DNA of 64,000 nt from Urechis unicinctus (GCA_034190875.2 CM067348.1:27154795-27218794), one strand, 5' to 3'; shown: positions 1 through 13,696, numbered from the stretch's first letter. Numbers and translations: made by a program. The notes: generated by a model from the sequence alone, not told the origin.

Positions 1-496
1 GAACCATTGATGACACACAACGGCAGCTATAAACGGAGACCATGACCATTTGTACATACAAACTGCCGAATGAGTGCAGTCTAATGAGGCATTTGTAAAC
101 TGTGCATTTTTTTCCCCATCAGATACCTACGTTGCATGCTTAAGTGCAATCATTCCTTTATGCTCTGTATCCATTACCACGAGAAATCATCTCCTGTCAG
201 TAATCAATCGGTGAGTTTTCTTTGTTTTTCATTTCCACTGTTGCGTGTATGCACAAGTCTTTAAAAGTTTTCGGAAATATTGACAAAAGGAGATTCGATG
301 CAAGCATAGACTTTTTAATGTGCGATAGAATGTTTAATTACAATTCGACATATTACCATACTAGAAATGTAATTAGATTAGCCATATTCAATTCACCGCC
401 AGTCCTATAAAATAGTTTGCTCAATTGCAAATTCATATTAATAATTTGTAACACAGTAAATATCACAATCTGCTCCTGTGTGAAGCCCTTCGTCGG
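1..496. repeat. Direct duplication R1, first copy
   Basis: This block matches 6533-7073 along its whole length with many substitutions and small indels. Shared landmarks are ACAACGGCAGCTATAAAC at the start, GTGAGTTTTCTTTGTTTTTC in the middle and AATAGTTTGCTCAATTGC near the end. It lies at the window edge, so the true left end may be outside. The 62-codon open frame at 222-410 does not survive in the other copy, so I see no coding support. Confidence 0.85.
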
Positions 497-1715
497 CATT
501 TCAATGACAAAAGGTCAAATATCTGCTGTTTTTGTGAGACAAATAATCTTATCACAGCTCCGTTTAGTCATAGCAAATAAACATGGGTAAGCATGATGCG
601 ATATAGCTGCTTCTCTGGCGATGGTTCTTAAAATATTGACAAGTACTAATCATACATAACTGTAAAGCGGTTTTTCACGCTAGTATAATTACTCAACCTC
701 AATCAAAAACATGAGATCATCGCTCGTTGTATGATTACACAGTACCTATCATTGATTTAAGCCATATACATAATGGGCAGCGAAACCATTACCAGGTTTA
801 TCTCCCCATTGCATGTGACTCTGTGATTGCATCTCTTACCCATTGCTGCCATGCACGTGACAAACGTTCATTCCCAACACGGCAGTACACTAATGGGCAT
901 TCAACGTAGCAAGAGTTTTTTTTGCATCGTTTCGTTATTCATTTCAGCTTCCAAAGAGGCTACTTTGGAAAGGAACATAAATACGGCTTCGTCAACTACG
1001 GCTCCGAGGAACTAGCCCTAGAATTGGACATATATATAAGGTGGCATTACAGCATGCCCTATGGTCGTGCCACGTAGGCAAAATCATCATGGCTTACCTT
1101 TCGCAACGACATAACAAGCGTACGCCAATAAACAGTAACATAGGTGCCTAAATGTTAATCCATGAGCTCTTATCCGGTGGTACTATTATCCGTGCTGATT
1201 GAAAATTAAATTGCATTATTTACTTATTTCCACATTAGCACCTCTAAATAGGTCACGCAATCGATGGAAAATGTGTCTTAATGCTGATGATTTTATCAAT
1301 AACCAGATGGGCATGATATTGGTTGCTTGATTTCCGTGTCCGAGATACGTGCTGCATGTGTTGTCCTATTGAGCGATAAATGCAAAAGCAAATAAGCCAG
1401 AGGGAACCGTCTTTTCAGTGACAGCGCGTTGTTCATCATGCCTGTTAGAGTGTTGTTTGCGCAAACACTGGTTTTGTAAAGGCAGGTGTTGTGCCATTCG
1501 CGAGATTCAAAATGATTGCTTCGAGGCAAAACGTAGTAGCTTGAAAAACGTAACCCCATTGTCACGCATGTATAATTACAAGTAGTTAAATACGTACACG
1601 ACAATTTACTCGTATTCAATACGCATTGAGTAAATCATGAAGAGACATTCTTGGCAGTGCGGTTATAGTATATTATAAGCCATTCTATGATATTATGTCA
1701 AATTATCTTCATATG
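497..1715. other. Unassigned DNA between R1 and R2
   Basis: No gene, RNA or mobile element is supported here. The 107-codon minus-strand frame at 1296-1619 has no recognisable motif, and I could not find a second copy to test it. The stretch sits between two blocks that are both duplicated about 6.5-7.4 kb downstream, so it may be a diverged part of the same duplication, but I could not align it confidently with 7074-9138. Confidence 0.5.
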
Positions 1716-2820
1716 GACGAGCCATGGTACTGCAGAATCTAACCTACATGCAAATGTAATCATGCATCGGAATTATCAATAATTCGCATGCATTTCACTA
1801 TGAGGGTCTTTTTCAAATGTGTCCAACTTATATGACAATAGCCGATTTCTAAACGAGGTCACCATGTAATATTAATCAAATGAAGCATATAGTGCATTTT
1901 TCAATGACCTAGGAGATTAACAAAATGAGACACATGTCAATCTACTCATTAGTCACTCGGTATTACATAAATTCATTTTAACCAATGTTTCAGAATTAAT
2001 GAACTTATAATAAACGTTTATTTCGAATTAGTAACCTTGAGAATATTTATCGGAACATGTCGAATACGCTTATATGCCCCTCTGCCGCTAGTTGTCATGC
2101 CAACGTGTATAGCCGTTGATAAACAATCGGTTACTGTGCTTGGTTAACGATGCTCCTACATGGGTTGTAGGACCTTTCGAAGGTACTTGAATCCAAGTAT
2201 GTATAACATGTTTACAATGCAACGTCTAGCCAAATATCAGCCAATTCATTTTGTTGGTGGTGCTCAGAGAAATAGATAATTGGTAGCCACTTCAACCAAA
2301 TTTATCATTGCTGTTGTTGCTATTAGCAACGTTGCTATCAGTCTATTCATCAACATAATATTCCACATCTACCCATGTTGTTTCACTTTTTGCCCATTAT
2401 TATTTCAGTCTTTCTAAGAACGGGATTTATCTTCTTTCATTTACTGAAAAGCTTGATATTGATACTTTATGTAAACGAGATTGCATTCGTGTTGCAGAGA
2501 CAACGATAAATCAGTGTCAAGTTAAGCCAAGTAAGCGTCAATGACGCCTGGTCAAGGCTAATTATTCTTAAGTGAGGTGAGTTGATGGATCAGCCTGTCG
2601 GTTCCGTATTGTAGTGATTATATAGGAAGCATTCTATCTAGTCACTGCGACTAATGCTGCCACCCATTGTAGCATTTGATGAATATATTGTCCCTGGGTA
2701 GCCATAGTGCCAGTTTTCTCGGAATGATTTATATTCAGTATAAATCCATTCATGGTAAGTATAATTTATGCGCAATCGCATTGTGACACACTCATTGGAT
2801 ATAAAAGAATAAGTCACAGA
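1716..2820. repeat. Direct duplication R2, first copy
   Basis: The block aligns with 9139-10232. Long near-identical runs include ATCATGCATCGGAATTATCA, the region around TTGCTATTAGCAACGTTGCT and the end ATTGGATATAAAAGAATAAG. Homology stops sharply after AAGAATAAGT. The stretch near 2585-2690 (GATGGATC, then TTCCGTATTG) also resembles modules at about 26.99, 28.24 and 31.50 kb, which ties this block to the repeat family further right. No frame is preserved between the copies. Confidence 0.88.
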
Positions 2821-5800
2821 GGTATCAATAATATTGATCAACTTAAATCAAGATTAAAAGGAACGTAAGCTTAGCCATCAATAGTTCCCTTTCCCAGTAA
2901 TATATAAAGGCATTGCGATTGATATTGAAATGGGAGGGAACATATGTTATTCATAACAGAGCAGAACAACAATTGTCATGCAAATTAATTGATTAATTGT
3001 CTTTATGATTATCTAATATGATCGCATTGTGCCTTACTGCATTGGTGATGTCATTTGTCTATGATTTTTAGGCATGACATAAGCACATTTAACGTTATGC
3101 TATTCTGGCCACAACCAGAAAACCAGCCATTTGTTCACATTACCGAGTGATGCCGGCACAAATGGGTCAACTATCAAATTCATCGGAACAGCATGGTGGC
3201 AATTTGTGTTAATCCATTTGTGTAAGCCACAATCACTTGACATTAGGCGATCCCATGTAAGACCGCGCCGTGGCCATCGCCTCCCATGGACGGTGATGCC
3301 AGCCAATATTGTGCCTCAGAACAATCTGGACCTTTGTCCTGGCGAAAGGACTCTCTTTCCTACGTGATGTATTGCACAGCTCGCGGTAATCACACATCCT
3401 CTCCAGCTTCGTATTGCCATTAAATTGGCCCATTGGGTGAATCCCGATATCACCTGGTGGTTGAAATGAATACCCTAAGTATTATAGCCTCTTGCTAGAT
3501 GATCTAAATATCATTATTGAAAGAGCAAATATCTTTGTCAATTCAAATTGATAATGATGGCAAGACACCCACCAATGCTGTTAACGTAATAGAATACTGT
3601 CAAGTTTGCACTATCATGCTATGTCACATTAATTCCTTTCTTGTATTGAGCAATATGCAATTAATTTATGCTCATCGGACTTTTGCTCGTGAACAAAAAA
3701 ACATGCATCACCAAACATTGACCCTACTTAATGGGGGAGCAAACCAAGGTAACCGGCAATTAAATACCACGCTTGGTATCCTATGTACTTGCTGAAAACC
3801 ACTGTTGTTGGATATAGGAAGAGATCAACATAAGAATGTCCACTATTCTTCAAACAGCAGTAATATACAACCAAAGATTAATGACATCACATCATATATC
3901 GGACGAAAAGACTAATGTGGTTGTACAGTTATGATCAAAAACATGACATGGTTATGTTCAGAAAAACAATATTTATAAAGCATTTGTAAGTGTTCGTTCA
4001 AACCCACAAGGATTTGAAACCTAACGCCACCATGTGCACAGTATCAGTAACAACTATTTCGACCGAAACCGCAAAATACGTGTAATTCCAAAATGTTATA
4101 GAATTCATTCGTCCGCCATAATTGATTTTCTCGTTACATATTTATTACAGATTCAATGCGAATTAATTGCTTTTAAGGGATTTCGAAGTCAATATTTATA
4201 TATTCTTACTTTGTTATTGCGTTATTTTTTGTAACTATTCCGTCGCGTGTTGTCAATCAATAACGGGTCAATCACACCTCATGACTGATAATGATTTGAT
4301 ATCGTCCATTGAGAATACAGATGATGCAGGGAACTATTGCAACATAAATTCATAGCAAGTCATTCTGACGCTGAGGACCATTTTACATAGATGCTTGCCC
4401 TTGTTACAACGTTCAAAATTCTGAATGAAGGTCCGAAATATATCGTTTTATTTGCCCCAACTCTCAAGCGCTCAAGTGGTATGCAAACCAGTGAGGTGGA
4501 TGTTATAATGATCAGCGTTGTGCTTGCGTATTTTATGCCATGCCAGTTTTTGCCGACGAAAATTATAGCTTCAGCGAAACTCGGATGGCAGTAATATGGT
4601 CCACTAACTTTCATGCAGCTTACCCCTTTAACCTTCATCACTCATTTTAAGTGAAATATAAATCCGGCTCAATTGTTAAGATTTGCACCAGTCACTGATC
4701 TGCATCATATGTGCGGCAATTTGTGCAAAACGAACATTTCTGCATCAACGTAGCACGTCCGTAACCAAGTTGGTTAAGCAAATCCAAGGCGCCACTGTGT
4801 AACGCTCGCTTAGCCGGGTCGACGGACGTTATAGTAAAATGTATCAAACTAACGGGTATTGATATGAGTAACCTACTTCGTTACAGATATCAAGCTCATT
4901 ACAACGTACAGTAACTATGATGCTTTCACAATTCATTTATATCCGGGCTGATATCAGTCAAGGCATTGCAATATTTAAAAATAGACCCATGCGCGGTGTA
5001 ATTTATATGAGCATAGCATGGAAGCAACTGTACTATTGCAGTCATCCGAGAACATCATTGCAAATTCCTCGTTCATAGTGAATCTTAGTGGAAACAACTT
5101 TTATAAATGGCACCCCAGATTGTCATTGCACGAATAAAGTAGGTAATCTTTATCTGACATGTGTCTAACAATGCTTATGGTTGAGTCTCGCTAAATATCT
5201 GCACCTTATTTTCAACACCAGTTGACCCTGAAAATCATATAACATGATTAGCAGTTTCTTTATTTTTCCAGGTTGACTATTCCCCCTTTATATTATTGAC
5301 TACCATACTTAAATAATTACGTCACCAACCTAGGCGCTTAAATACCGACAAACTGTCCCATATGCGAGCGTCTAGTGTATCGTCCATAATGCTAACGTTA
5401 GAACGAACAATTAGATAGGTAATTGGGCAATGTGACTTCTTCAGTCACTGAATAGCAGAACCGCCTAACACCCCACGACGATTCTATTGTGTAAAGCTTC
5501 AATGCACTACTTTGAATATTTTATTGTGAAATGTAGCAAGATGTTAATTGGGTGCACGTGGTAATCATTGGGTTAGTCCCCGTGGATACCAAGATAAGCA
5601 TCTCCCTTTCATATCATATATCATACCCCAATTCAATCTTCAATATGTTTATAACAACTTACACCACAAGAAAATACAATGCAAGCCTCAGGAAAGGGCT
5701 ATTACATGTTACCAGTCGTAATTTCCAATTCTGTACTGCCAAGATGGATAGAGAGAGCTCCATATATTATTGGTAGCACATTGTAAGGAGCAAGTACATC

Positions 5801-5841
5801 TAATGTTTCGCGAATTTGACGCATATATAATAGATATATTT
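2821..5841. other. Unassigned single-copy DNA
   Basis: Several 60-93-codon frames occur on both strands (for example 3517-3795 plus, 4360-4641 minus) but none shows a domain, signal peptide or splice context that I trust. A tRNA-like acceptor pairing at 4755-4829 was tested and rejected because the internal arms do not fold. Nothing else is supported. Confidence 0.5.
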
Positions 5842-6119
5842 ACTACATATATATATATATATATAAATGTACAGAGATATATATATATATATAGATACAC
5901 ATATATATATTTATATTTAAAGAGATAGATGTTATTATATATCTCTATCTATCTCTATAGGTAAGAGGGAGAGATATGTCTATATATAGAGAGAGAGAGA
6001 GAGAGACTAGAGAGACAGGGAGGGAGAGAGAGAGAGAGAGAGAGATATAGATCTCTCTATATAGAGAGAGATAGAGAGAGAGAGAGAAATCTCTCTCTCC
6101 TCTCTCTCTCTCTCCTCTC

Positions 6120-6153
<34 letters not shown>

Positions 6154-6156
6154 TAG

Positions 6157-6242
<86 letters not shown>

Positions 6243-6345
6243 ATCTCTCTCTCTCTCTCTCTATCTCTCTCTATCTCTATCTATATCTATATCTCTCTCT
6301 CTCTATCTCTATATATCTCTCTCTATATATATATATATCTCTATA

Positions 6346-6400
<55 letters not shown>

Positions 6401-6402
6401 AT
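5842..6402. repeat. Compound microsatellite with mirror-like inverted layout (AT-GA-CT-TA)
   Basis: The tract starts with (AT)n, passes through GATA/GAGA-rich DNA into (GA)n, switches to (CT)n and ends in CTAT-rich DNA and (TA)n. Because (GA)n pairs with (CT)n and (AT)n with itself, the 560-bp tract is an imperfect long palindrome, with small perfect inverted repeats such as CTCTATATAGAG inside. A second locus at 37344-37811 has the same order. No coding content. Confidence 0.93.
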
Positions 6403-6532
6403 ATGACTCTAACCAAAAACGGTCGTGCACACGAGAGTAAAGCAGGAACCCCGCGACTAAGGATGGAATAATTAGTCTGCATTAACTGTTAGTCATAGGC
6501 GGTAGATGCTGGCTCTGAACTATTGTGGATAT

Positions 6533-7073
6533 ACAACGGCAGCTATAAACAGATTCAATGACTTTTTGTTCACCGAAACTGCCGAGTAAGTGCAGTTTCA
6601 CCATCAGCCACCATATAATTGATTCGCTGCAGCCTAATGAGGCATTTGTTAAATGCACATTTTTTCCCCATGGGATGCCTACATTGCATGCTGATATGCA
6701 ATCATTCTTGAATGCTCTTTACCCATTTCCTTGGGAAATAGTAGTCTCCTGTCCGCAATCAATTGGTGAGTTTTCTTTGTTTTTCATTTTCACTGTTGCG
6801 TGTTTGCACAAGTCTGTACATGTTTTTCGAAGATACCGGCAAACGAAGATTCGATGAAAACATACACTTGCTATGAGGAATGATACACCGCTTCTGTTCA
6901 ATGTGCGATAGAATGTCGAAGTACGAATCGACATATTACATTACAGTACTAGCAATACAAATGTATTTGCCCAACTAAATTTTATATAAAATAGTTTGCT
7001 CAATTGCAAATTCATATTACAAACTTGTATCACAGTTAATATCACAATCTGCACTTATTTGAAGCCATTCGTC
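6533..7073. repeat. Direct duplication R1, second copy
   Basis: Second copy of the block at 1-496, about 6.5 kb downstream. It starts just after the 5.84-6.40 kb microsatellite and about 100 bases of unmatched sequence. It carries several small insertions relative to the first copy, for example after TGAGTAAGTGCAGT-like sequence near 6590. The 99-codon plus frame at 6558-6857 and the overlapping 71-codon minus frame are not kept in the first copy. Confidence 0.85.
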
Positions 7074-9138
7074 ATTTTTGCTTCATTTTTGCACGCATAA
7101 GATTCGAAATAATGGCAGGTTTATTGGTCACCAAGGTTGTATTGCTGCATATCCCTTTGTCATTGTGAACAGGTCCAATAATCAACAAAATGATGAATTT
7201 ATATATGAAATGGAAACAAATATATGTGATCTAGTCGTGTCATTACCATAAGTGCAAATTTATAAATCCATAAATTGATTTTGAGTTGAGTCCTGCCATT
7301 TTACTGACGAATAACATCACTGATAAGGACTATGCCTTTTCCAATGTAATCAAAGCTATTTATGCCATTCATTACAGAATAAACATCGCCTCATGTTGAT
7401 TGTAAATCACTGCACTCCCAGCACGCTATTTGTTAGACTGTGGTTATAAATAAGTTAGTGTGTGCCAACGTAACAACTATCCGCCATAATACTCTAGTGA
7501 GCTATAGTGGTAGATGCTTTGCAACTGGAATACTTTCCATCGCGCGGCGGACCTGTCGTGCTGTGCAGCCATATGATGCGCACAATGTGGGTTCTAAAGA
7601 CCATAGGAGCGAGGCATTCTGCACGCTGGTTTGACAGGGTTTTTATCAGAAAACTCGACATATACTATGCAGTTGCATACATGTGGGTGTTCAGTCGACG
7701 TCAATCACAATAACTATTACTTCTTTAAGATAAATGAGTATAATCTGAGATTGAAGCTGAAAGCATATTTCGCAGAACGGGGATCGTTTACAACGGTTTG
7801 CAAGATAAAATATAGGTACCACTGTAATTGGTACTGTCGCTCAGTGGATAATGGACAGAAATAACACCCAGAAGTTATGATCATCAAGCGTTATTGCGGC
7901 TGGAACCATTGTTTTGCACGTTCCCTTAGAGAGCAATTGCTAACCGGTCGTTATGATTAATGATTTTCATCTAACCATTGTCAATGAGGCAGAATGGTTG
8001 CATATGGTACTAATCATGGTCTTTTCATATGAGGTAGACCGATTTAAAAGCTGTGTTCATGATAGTAATCCATACACGAATAATATGAAAATGGTATTGT
8101 TCTGAATAATTTATCATTCTAGGAACTGCATATTATAATACATTATTACTGTATATAATTCGGCCTTGCCTCACAAGGAAACACAGTAGACATGCTACAT
8201 TGCCTCACGATGTGAATGAATCTTTGAAGATGTCTAATTCGTTTTCACATAGCAGTAAGCATAAACTTATGGAACGATGGAAGTTAAATAATGGTAAATA
8301 TAATTTATTCTAAAACTGGTAGAATTAATGTGCATGTGAGAAAGATTATAACTGATACTCAAGGAGATCAGACACATTGTGCGTTATAACAGTCTGCCCT
8401 TTGTAGTGACTGAAACTTTCCTGGTAGTTACACCTTCTTTGACGAGGATAGAAAACCACAGGTTTAAAGGCTTCGAGGGCCGGATGCATCGATATTCCAA
8501 TTATTTATTCCAGCTAGGCAAATTTCTGTAAAGTTGTTGCTGCTCAAATTCAACACCTTCTCCAAAGCCGAGGAACAAGTTAATCATAATCAGTCAACTT
8601 GACAATTCCTTTGTGATGAGCTCTACTCTTTTTGATATCCGTAAAACGCATCATGGTTTTTGAGACCCTGACAATAACATCACATTCCACCTTCATGCTT
8701 GGTTGAGGCCTGGCTCAGTGATTTATGGACAGGTCTATTTGTCTTGGTAAGTGCGGAATGGCTTGTCTTTAAGGATTGCTCGCAATAAACGTATTTAGCT
8801 TTTATGTGTAGGAAGGAACTTTTAATCTAGTCTGACAATCGTTGCCCATTTTTTCCCATTGGCAAAAGCCAATTCCGAACTTATCCATGGAGCTTGCTTA
8901 ATGAATAAGGCTATTCAAAACATAATGACAACAAATAGATCGATTTGGAACCCTAACAGCTGGAATCATTACTTACCGGGGCCTTTCAGCAGGTGTTGAT
9001 CAATTGATCGCTTCCAATATAAGGAACCTCTTACATTTTCAGCTGTATTTCTGTCAATTACTATTAAGAAGATGGTCCTCGACCAGAGATGTGTATATTG
9101 CAAGAATAATCATTCTTTTGACTTTATGTTCTCTCCTA
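7074..9138. other. Unassigned DNA between R1 and R2 second copies
   Basis: I see no supported gene here. Overlapping plus frames at 7440-7864 (64-77 codons) are in two phases and lack any recognisable motif. The stretch corresponds in position to 497-1715 but is about 850 bases longer, so one copy has gained or lost sequence, or the two are unrelated inserts. Confidence 0.5.
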
Positions 9139-10232
9139 GACGAGCCTTATAATGCGGAATCTTACCAAAGGCAAATGTAATCATGCATCGGAATTATCAA
9201 TAATTCGCATGCCGTTTACTCTGTGGATCTTTGTCAACCTATATGACAATGGCCGATTTCTAAACGAGGTCAGCATGCACTGTCAATCGAATAAAGCATA
9301 AAGTGCACTTTTCAATAACCTAGGAGATGAAAAAAATGTGACCCATTCCTCGGTCGCTCATTCTTAACCAAAACATCAGAATTAATGAATTATAATGAAC
9401 GTATATATTGAATTATGCACCTTGAGAATCTTTATCGGAAAATGTCGAATACGCTTATTTGCCCCTCTGCCGTTAGTTGTCATGCCAACGTGCATATCCC
9501 TGGATAAACAATCTGTTACCGTGCTCAGTTAAACTATTAACGATGCGTATACATGAATAGTAAGACCTTTAGAAACCATGGCTGAATAATATATTTGTAA
9601 TGTTTCGTCTAGCCAAATATCAGCCAATTCATTTTGTAGGTGGAGCTCAGAGCAATGAATAAGAGGCAGCCACTTCGGCCAAATTTATCATTGCTGTTGT
9701 TGCTATTAGCAACGTTGCTACCAGTCTATTCATCTAAATAATATTCCACATCTACCCATGTTTTTTTCACTTATTGCTGTACCCTTTATTATTTCAGTCT
9801 TTCTATGAACGGGATTCATTTTCTTTCATTTACTGAAAAGCTGCATAGCTATGGTTTATGTTAACGCTTTGTGATTTGCTTCGAGATTGCATTCGTGTTG
9901 CAGAGACAACGATAAATCAGTGTCAGGTAAGGCCAAGTAAGCGTCAATAACGCTTGGTCAAGGCCCATTATATTTAAGTACTTAGATGAGGTAGAGTTGA
10001 TGGATCAGCCTGTCGGTTCCGCATTGTAGTTATTATATAGGAAGCATTCTATCAAGTCACTGCGGCTAATGCTGCCACCCATTGTTGCATTCGATGAATA
10101 TATTGTCCCCAGTTAGCCATAGTGCCAGTCTTTGCTGAATGATTTATATTCAGTATAAATCCATTTTTGGTAAGTATAAATTATGCGCAATCGTTTGGTG
10201 ACACACTCATTGGATATAAAAGAATAAGTTAC
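9139..10232. repeat. Direct duplication R2, second copy
   Basis: Second copy of 1716-2820, sharing the same ordered landmarks and ending at the same ATATAAAAGAATAAGT boundary. Differences are scattered substitutions and short indels, including about 25 extra bases near 9860-9885 in this copy. No open frame is shared in register with the first copy. Confidence 0.88.
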
Positions 10233-12872
10233 AACGGTTGCAAAAACTTGCAACACTGGTGCCTGGACAAGCCATTCTGATAACGTTATTCAAACGTATT
10301 CCACGAAACATTGTGCTTTTTTGCACACTTGCTTCAAAGGTGTGACGTACAGAATTACTCTTTCTCAGTCTCAGCAACAACTGCAATAATCATCAAGCTA
10401 TTTTTCAATATTCGCTGATGCTTTATTGTTGAAATAGATGCATCATATTTTCTTTGATGCATCTGTAATTGTTCCATGGTTTTTCGGAAAATGACGTTCG
10501 ATTTAGTTAAGAGCAGAGACATCCCGGCATACTTACACAAGGTTTGAGCCCTAATTAAGATTCAGCAAAACACACATTGGCCTATGTTAAGGCTATTGAA
10601 TGACAGAGTCAATTGAATAACAAGTGTAAACATGGTAATTGCGATATAGATAATATGTCCTGTTAAGCACCTACAAATGCATGACGATAAACATTCAATT
10701 CCATTGCTGGATTCATTTCAAAAGATGTCAACATCAATTGTCGTGACAACTTCGCCCATATGCAGACAAACTGAGTTTTATGATAAACAGGTATTTGCGT
10801 TATGATTGTCCAATTTATGCATGACGATAAGCCATTGTGACAGCACTGCTTGACACTTCGAGAATCCCTCTGTGATTGGACGGAATGACGCAGTTTTGTA
10901 CGGTCGTTGCGATTGTCCAATTTATGATCTGACATTTGCCATTGACCCATGGTGATACAAAAGCCGTTATAAAGATTGGCGGATATGCTCACTTTGTAGG
11001 TCGTTGCGATGCAAATAACTAGGTTTTTCAGAGCTTACCAAAATTAATGATACAAAAGCCATCGTTGATAGGTTTTTCAGAGCTTACCAAAAATAATGCT
11101 GTCAGCCATCCGTTATGGCTTGTTAACATCCGTAAATGATATATGGGACAAACCGATCACACTCTTCAGCGTTCTATACGTTGCTTTCTGTTAAGTCATT
11201 GCTAATTAAACAACATGCTTAAAGTTGCACGCCAAACTGAAATATATTTATCTTCTGGCTTATAATGTTCGAGGTGCCGATGTGTGACATTAACGTTTGA
11301 CGTAGCTATCAAACGGCTATTTTTGAAACTAGTTAAATATACTCCATAGCCTTAAATAACACTGTCTTTACCAAAAAAGGTCACAAATTATATATTTCAA
11401 ACGACATTTTGTAGGCAACGGATACCTTGAACCAAATATTTTGCAGGTGTCTGCTAAACAAACCTGACAGAAACAACTAATTCAAACGTTGAATATTGTA
11501 TATGCGAGCTATTATTTAGTTGCTAGCATACCAGCATGCAATACAATTCACTGGCTTGATAAGGGTGTGTTGATATCAATTATTCAATGTATGAAAACAT
11601 TTTTGTTGTAATACTCAATCACGTTGCTTGAATTAATCATTGCGCGTGTATTGAAACTTGTCTGCATCACATAACCGCGCAGCCCACTCCTGAATCTACT
11701 GCAAACAGGATTGAATGCTATTCGCCAAAATGTGCAAACCGTGTTCCTTAATCAAACAAAGCCGAGGTTATCACCTAAACTGGCTCGTTTGTGCAAGTTC
11801 TTGAAAATACAGCAGAAGGTTTATACGAAGCGAACTCACGGACTGGACCCGTCCGGCAGAGCACAATCCTTTCGAAAGTCTATTATATCAATCCCCGCGA
11901 CTGTTGAACGTCATCGAGAGCTTCCGCTGGAGTCATTTCTTGTTAAAAAATGGTCTATTTATGGAAGCGTGTTTCTCTGTGTGCTTTTTCAGACAGAATT
12001 TGAAATTTGAGTTATTCTATGTATGGGCTGCGAACACAATTAAAGCCACAACAGCGTTGTATCTCTAGGTCTGCGTCAATATTTCATCTTCAAATTGATG
12101 ATTTCGCGTTGACGTGTCAGGTATTTATCATTGTCGAACATAGACAAGTAATCGCCACGGATGCATAACCTACTTAGGCAAAGCTGGAAAGATGCACCTT
12201 TATGCATATTCTGCATGGTAATGATTTGATAGTCATGTCAGACAAAATTCTATCAATTCATTGTAGCTAAAGTTTCCACCTATTACTTCAGGCAATGAAC
12301 ACAAATTAACCCCCATTGGTCAACTTGACAGCCTTCTAGGGTTGATGCATATTCCATTTGTATTCCTTAACAGCCGCAATCATTATTGCGAGTGATCCAT
12401 TGCTGGACGCCACATTTCAATTCAAGGTGGTATTTCAAATTTATGGAGTGATGTCTTTCGAAATGAAACAGATCCGGGAGATAACAAGGCTATTTTTGCT
12501 CGACAAAGGCAGAACCGTGAGGGAGCAACTGTAATAAAATGACTTTCGGTGTGTGCATGAGGACGATTTATATAAATGCATCGTTACTGCTAATGCGACG
12601 TTGCCTGATGTGTATATCTTCATGCGTCTTATCTTGGCTGATCGGACATCACATTAGATTATTAGCAAGTTGATATCCCCCCAACACCCTTTTACCCACC
12701 CTTGTCACCAAAACGTTTTGAGGACATCATCCCTAGAGGAAGACCGCCACGAAATATAGCGTTTCATCGCGTTTCATGCTATCTTCTGTTTTCGCAGAAG
12801 CTATACTTATAGGCTGAAATGACGAGGAACAGACGAGAACAATAGCTATATCTGAAGGTTGAATAGTTATAA

Positions 12873-13696
12873 TAGCCCAAAAGACCAACGTCAGGTTCTA
12901 TTAATCGCCTTGTCGGTCCAACAGTTTAAGCAAAATTTTTTGGTCGATGCATTCGATCAACCCAGAACTCACCACTTTTTTCACGAAACATGCATGTTCT
13001 GACGAGTTTCGGGCGATCAGTGTCGAAAGTTATTATCTAATTCGATTCGAGATAATGGTTCATATTCCTATCGTCTGCGGAAAACTATATTTTCGATAAC
13101 TTTCCAAGTTTACCGGTGATATTTTCTTCCGAAATACAAGCGCGGAGGACGATATCCCAGACAGCCCCAGAAACTTCCGATGTAAAAAAGGCGGTGAGAA
13201 CATAGGCAAAAACTATAGCTGATAATTCCTGTCGCCTTTTCCCCAGGTTTTCGTTGCTTTCTTCGTGATTCGGTGTGATATTTGTGCGACAGTGAATGTT
13301 AGTGGCCTTTTCTACATGTTAGACAAGGTCATTTTAGCTTATAGCTTCGTGCCACAAATAGTCCCTGTGAACCCGCGTCTTATGAGTAGTCTCGTCTATG
13401 TTCCAATTGGTGTATCCTCCCGCTGGTCTTTTTCCGCCGCCTCGCCGCCATGTTGCCAAGTCGGGCTCAGATATTACCGTTTGGTGTGTTTTAGGCCAAA
13501 ATACTTATTCACAAGATACTGTTGTTGCTGAAATTCAGCTTCTGTTCCTATAAATGTTTGGTGAGTTGATTTTATTAGCTAAAACTAGGTAAAGCAGCGG
13601 AACTCTTGATAATTCCGTTGACTTATGTCGGGAATTATCGTTGGACGCCAGAACTAAGAGGGAGTGCATACTCCCGTACTTAGTTCGAAAGAGCTA
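12873..13696. mobile_element. Non-autonomous DNA transposon-like insertion with 8-bp target duplication
   Basis: Copy B of the tandem duplication has no counterpart for this 824-bp segment; there the flanks run directly together (GATTAGTTAAAAGCGCATGC at 21385-21404). In copy A the segment is flanked by AGTTATAA on both sides (12865-12872 and 13697-13704), a perfect 8-bp target-site duplication. The ends are TAGCCC and, reverse-complemented from the right, TAGCTC, a very short imperfect terminal inverted repeat. An 8-bp duplication with TAG-type ends fits the hAT superfamily, but that assignment is an inference. The 88-codon frame inside (13265-13531) shows no transposase motif. A strong subterminal hairpin lies at 13652-13685. 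Confidence 0.72.
13652..13685. other. Subterminal stem-loop of the inserted element
   Basis: AACTAAG and GGGAGT on the left pair with ACTCCC and CTTAGTT on the right: 13 base pairs interrupted by one base on the left and three on the right, closing on a four-base GCAT loop. It lies 11 bases from the right end of the 824-bp insertion. Subterminal hairpins are usual in non-autonomous DNA transposons. Confidence 0.7.

Noticed and set aside
4755-4829. tRNA-like 75-base segment: ACGTCCG pairs with CGGACGT and an A-box-like TAACCAAGTTGG follows
   Set aside because: No D, anticodon or T arm of normal geometry can be formed and the B box does not match; the acceptor pairing alone is not enough.
11711-12010. 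99-codon plus frame in copy A
   Set aside because: Frameshifted in copy B by single-base and longer indels (20100-20350).
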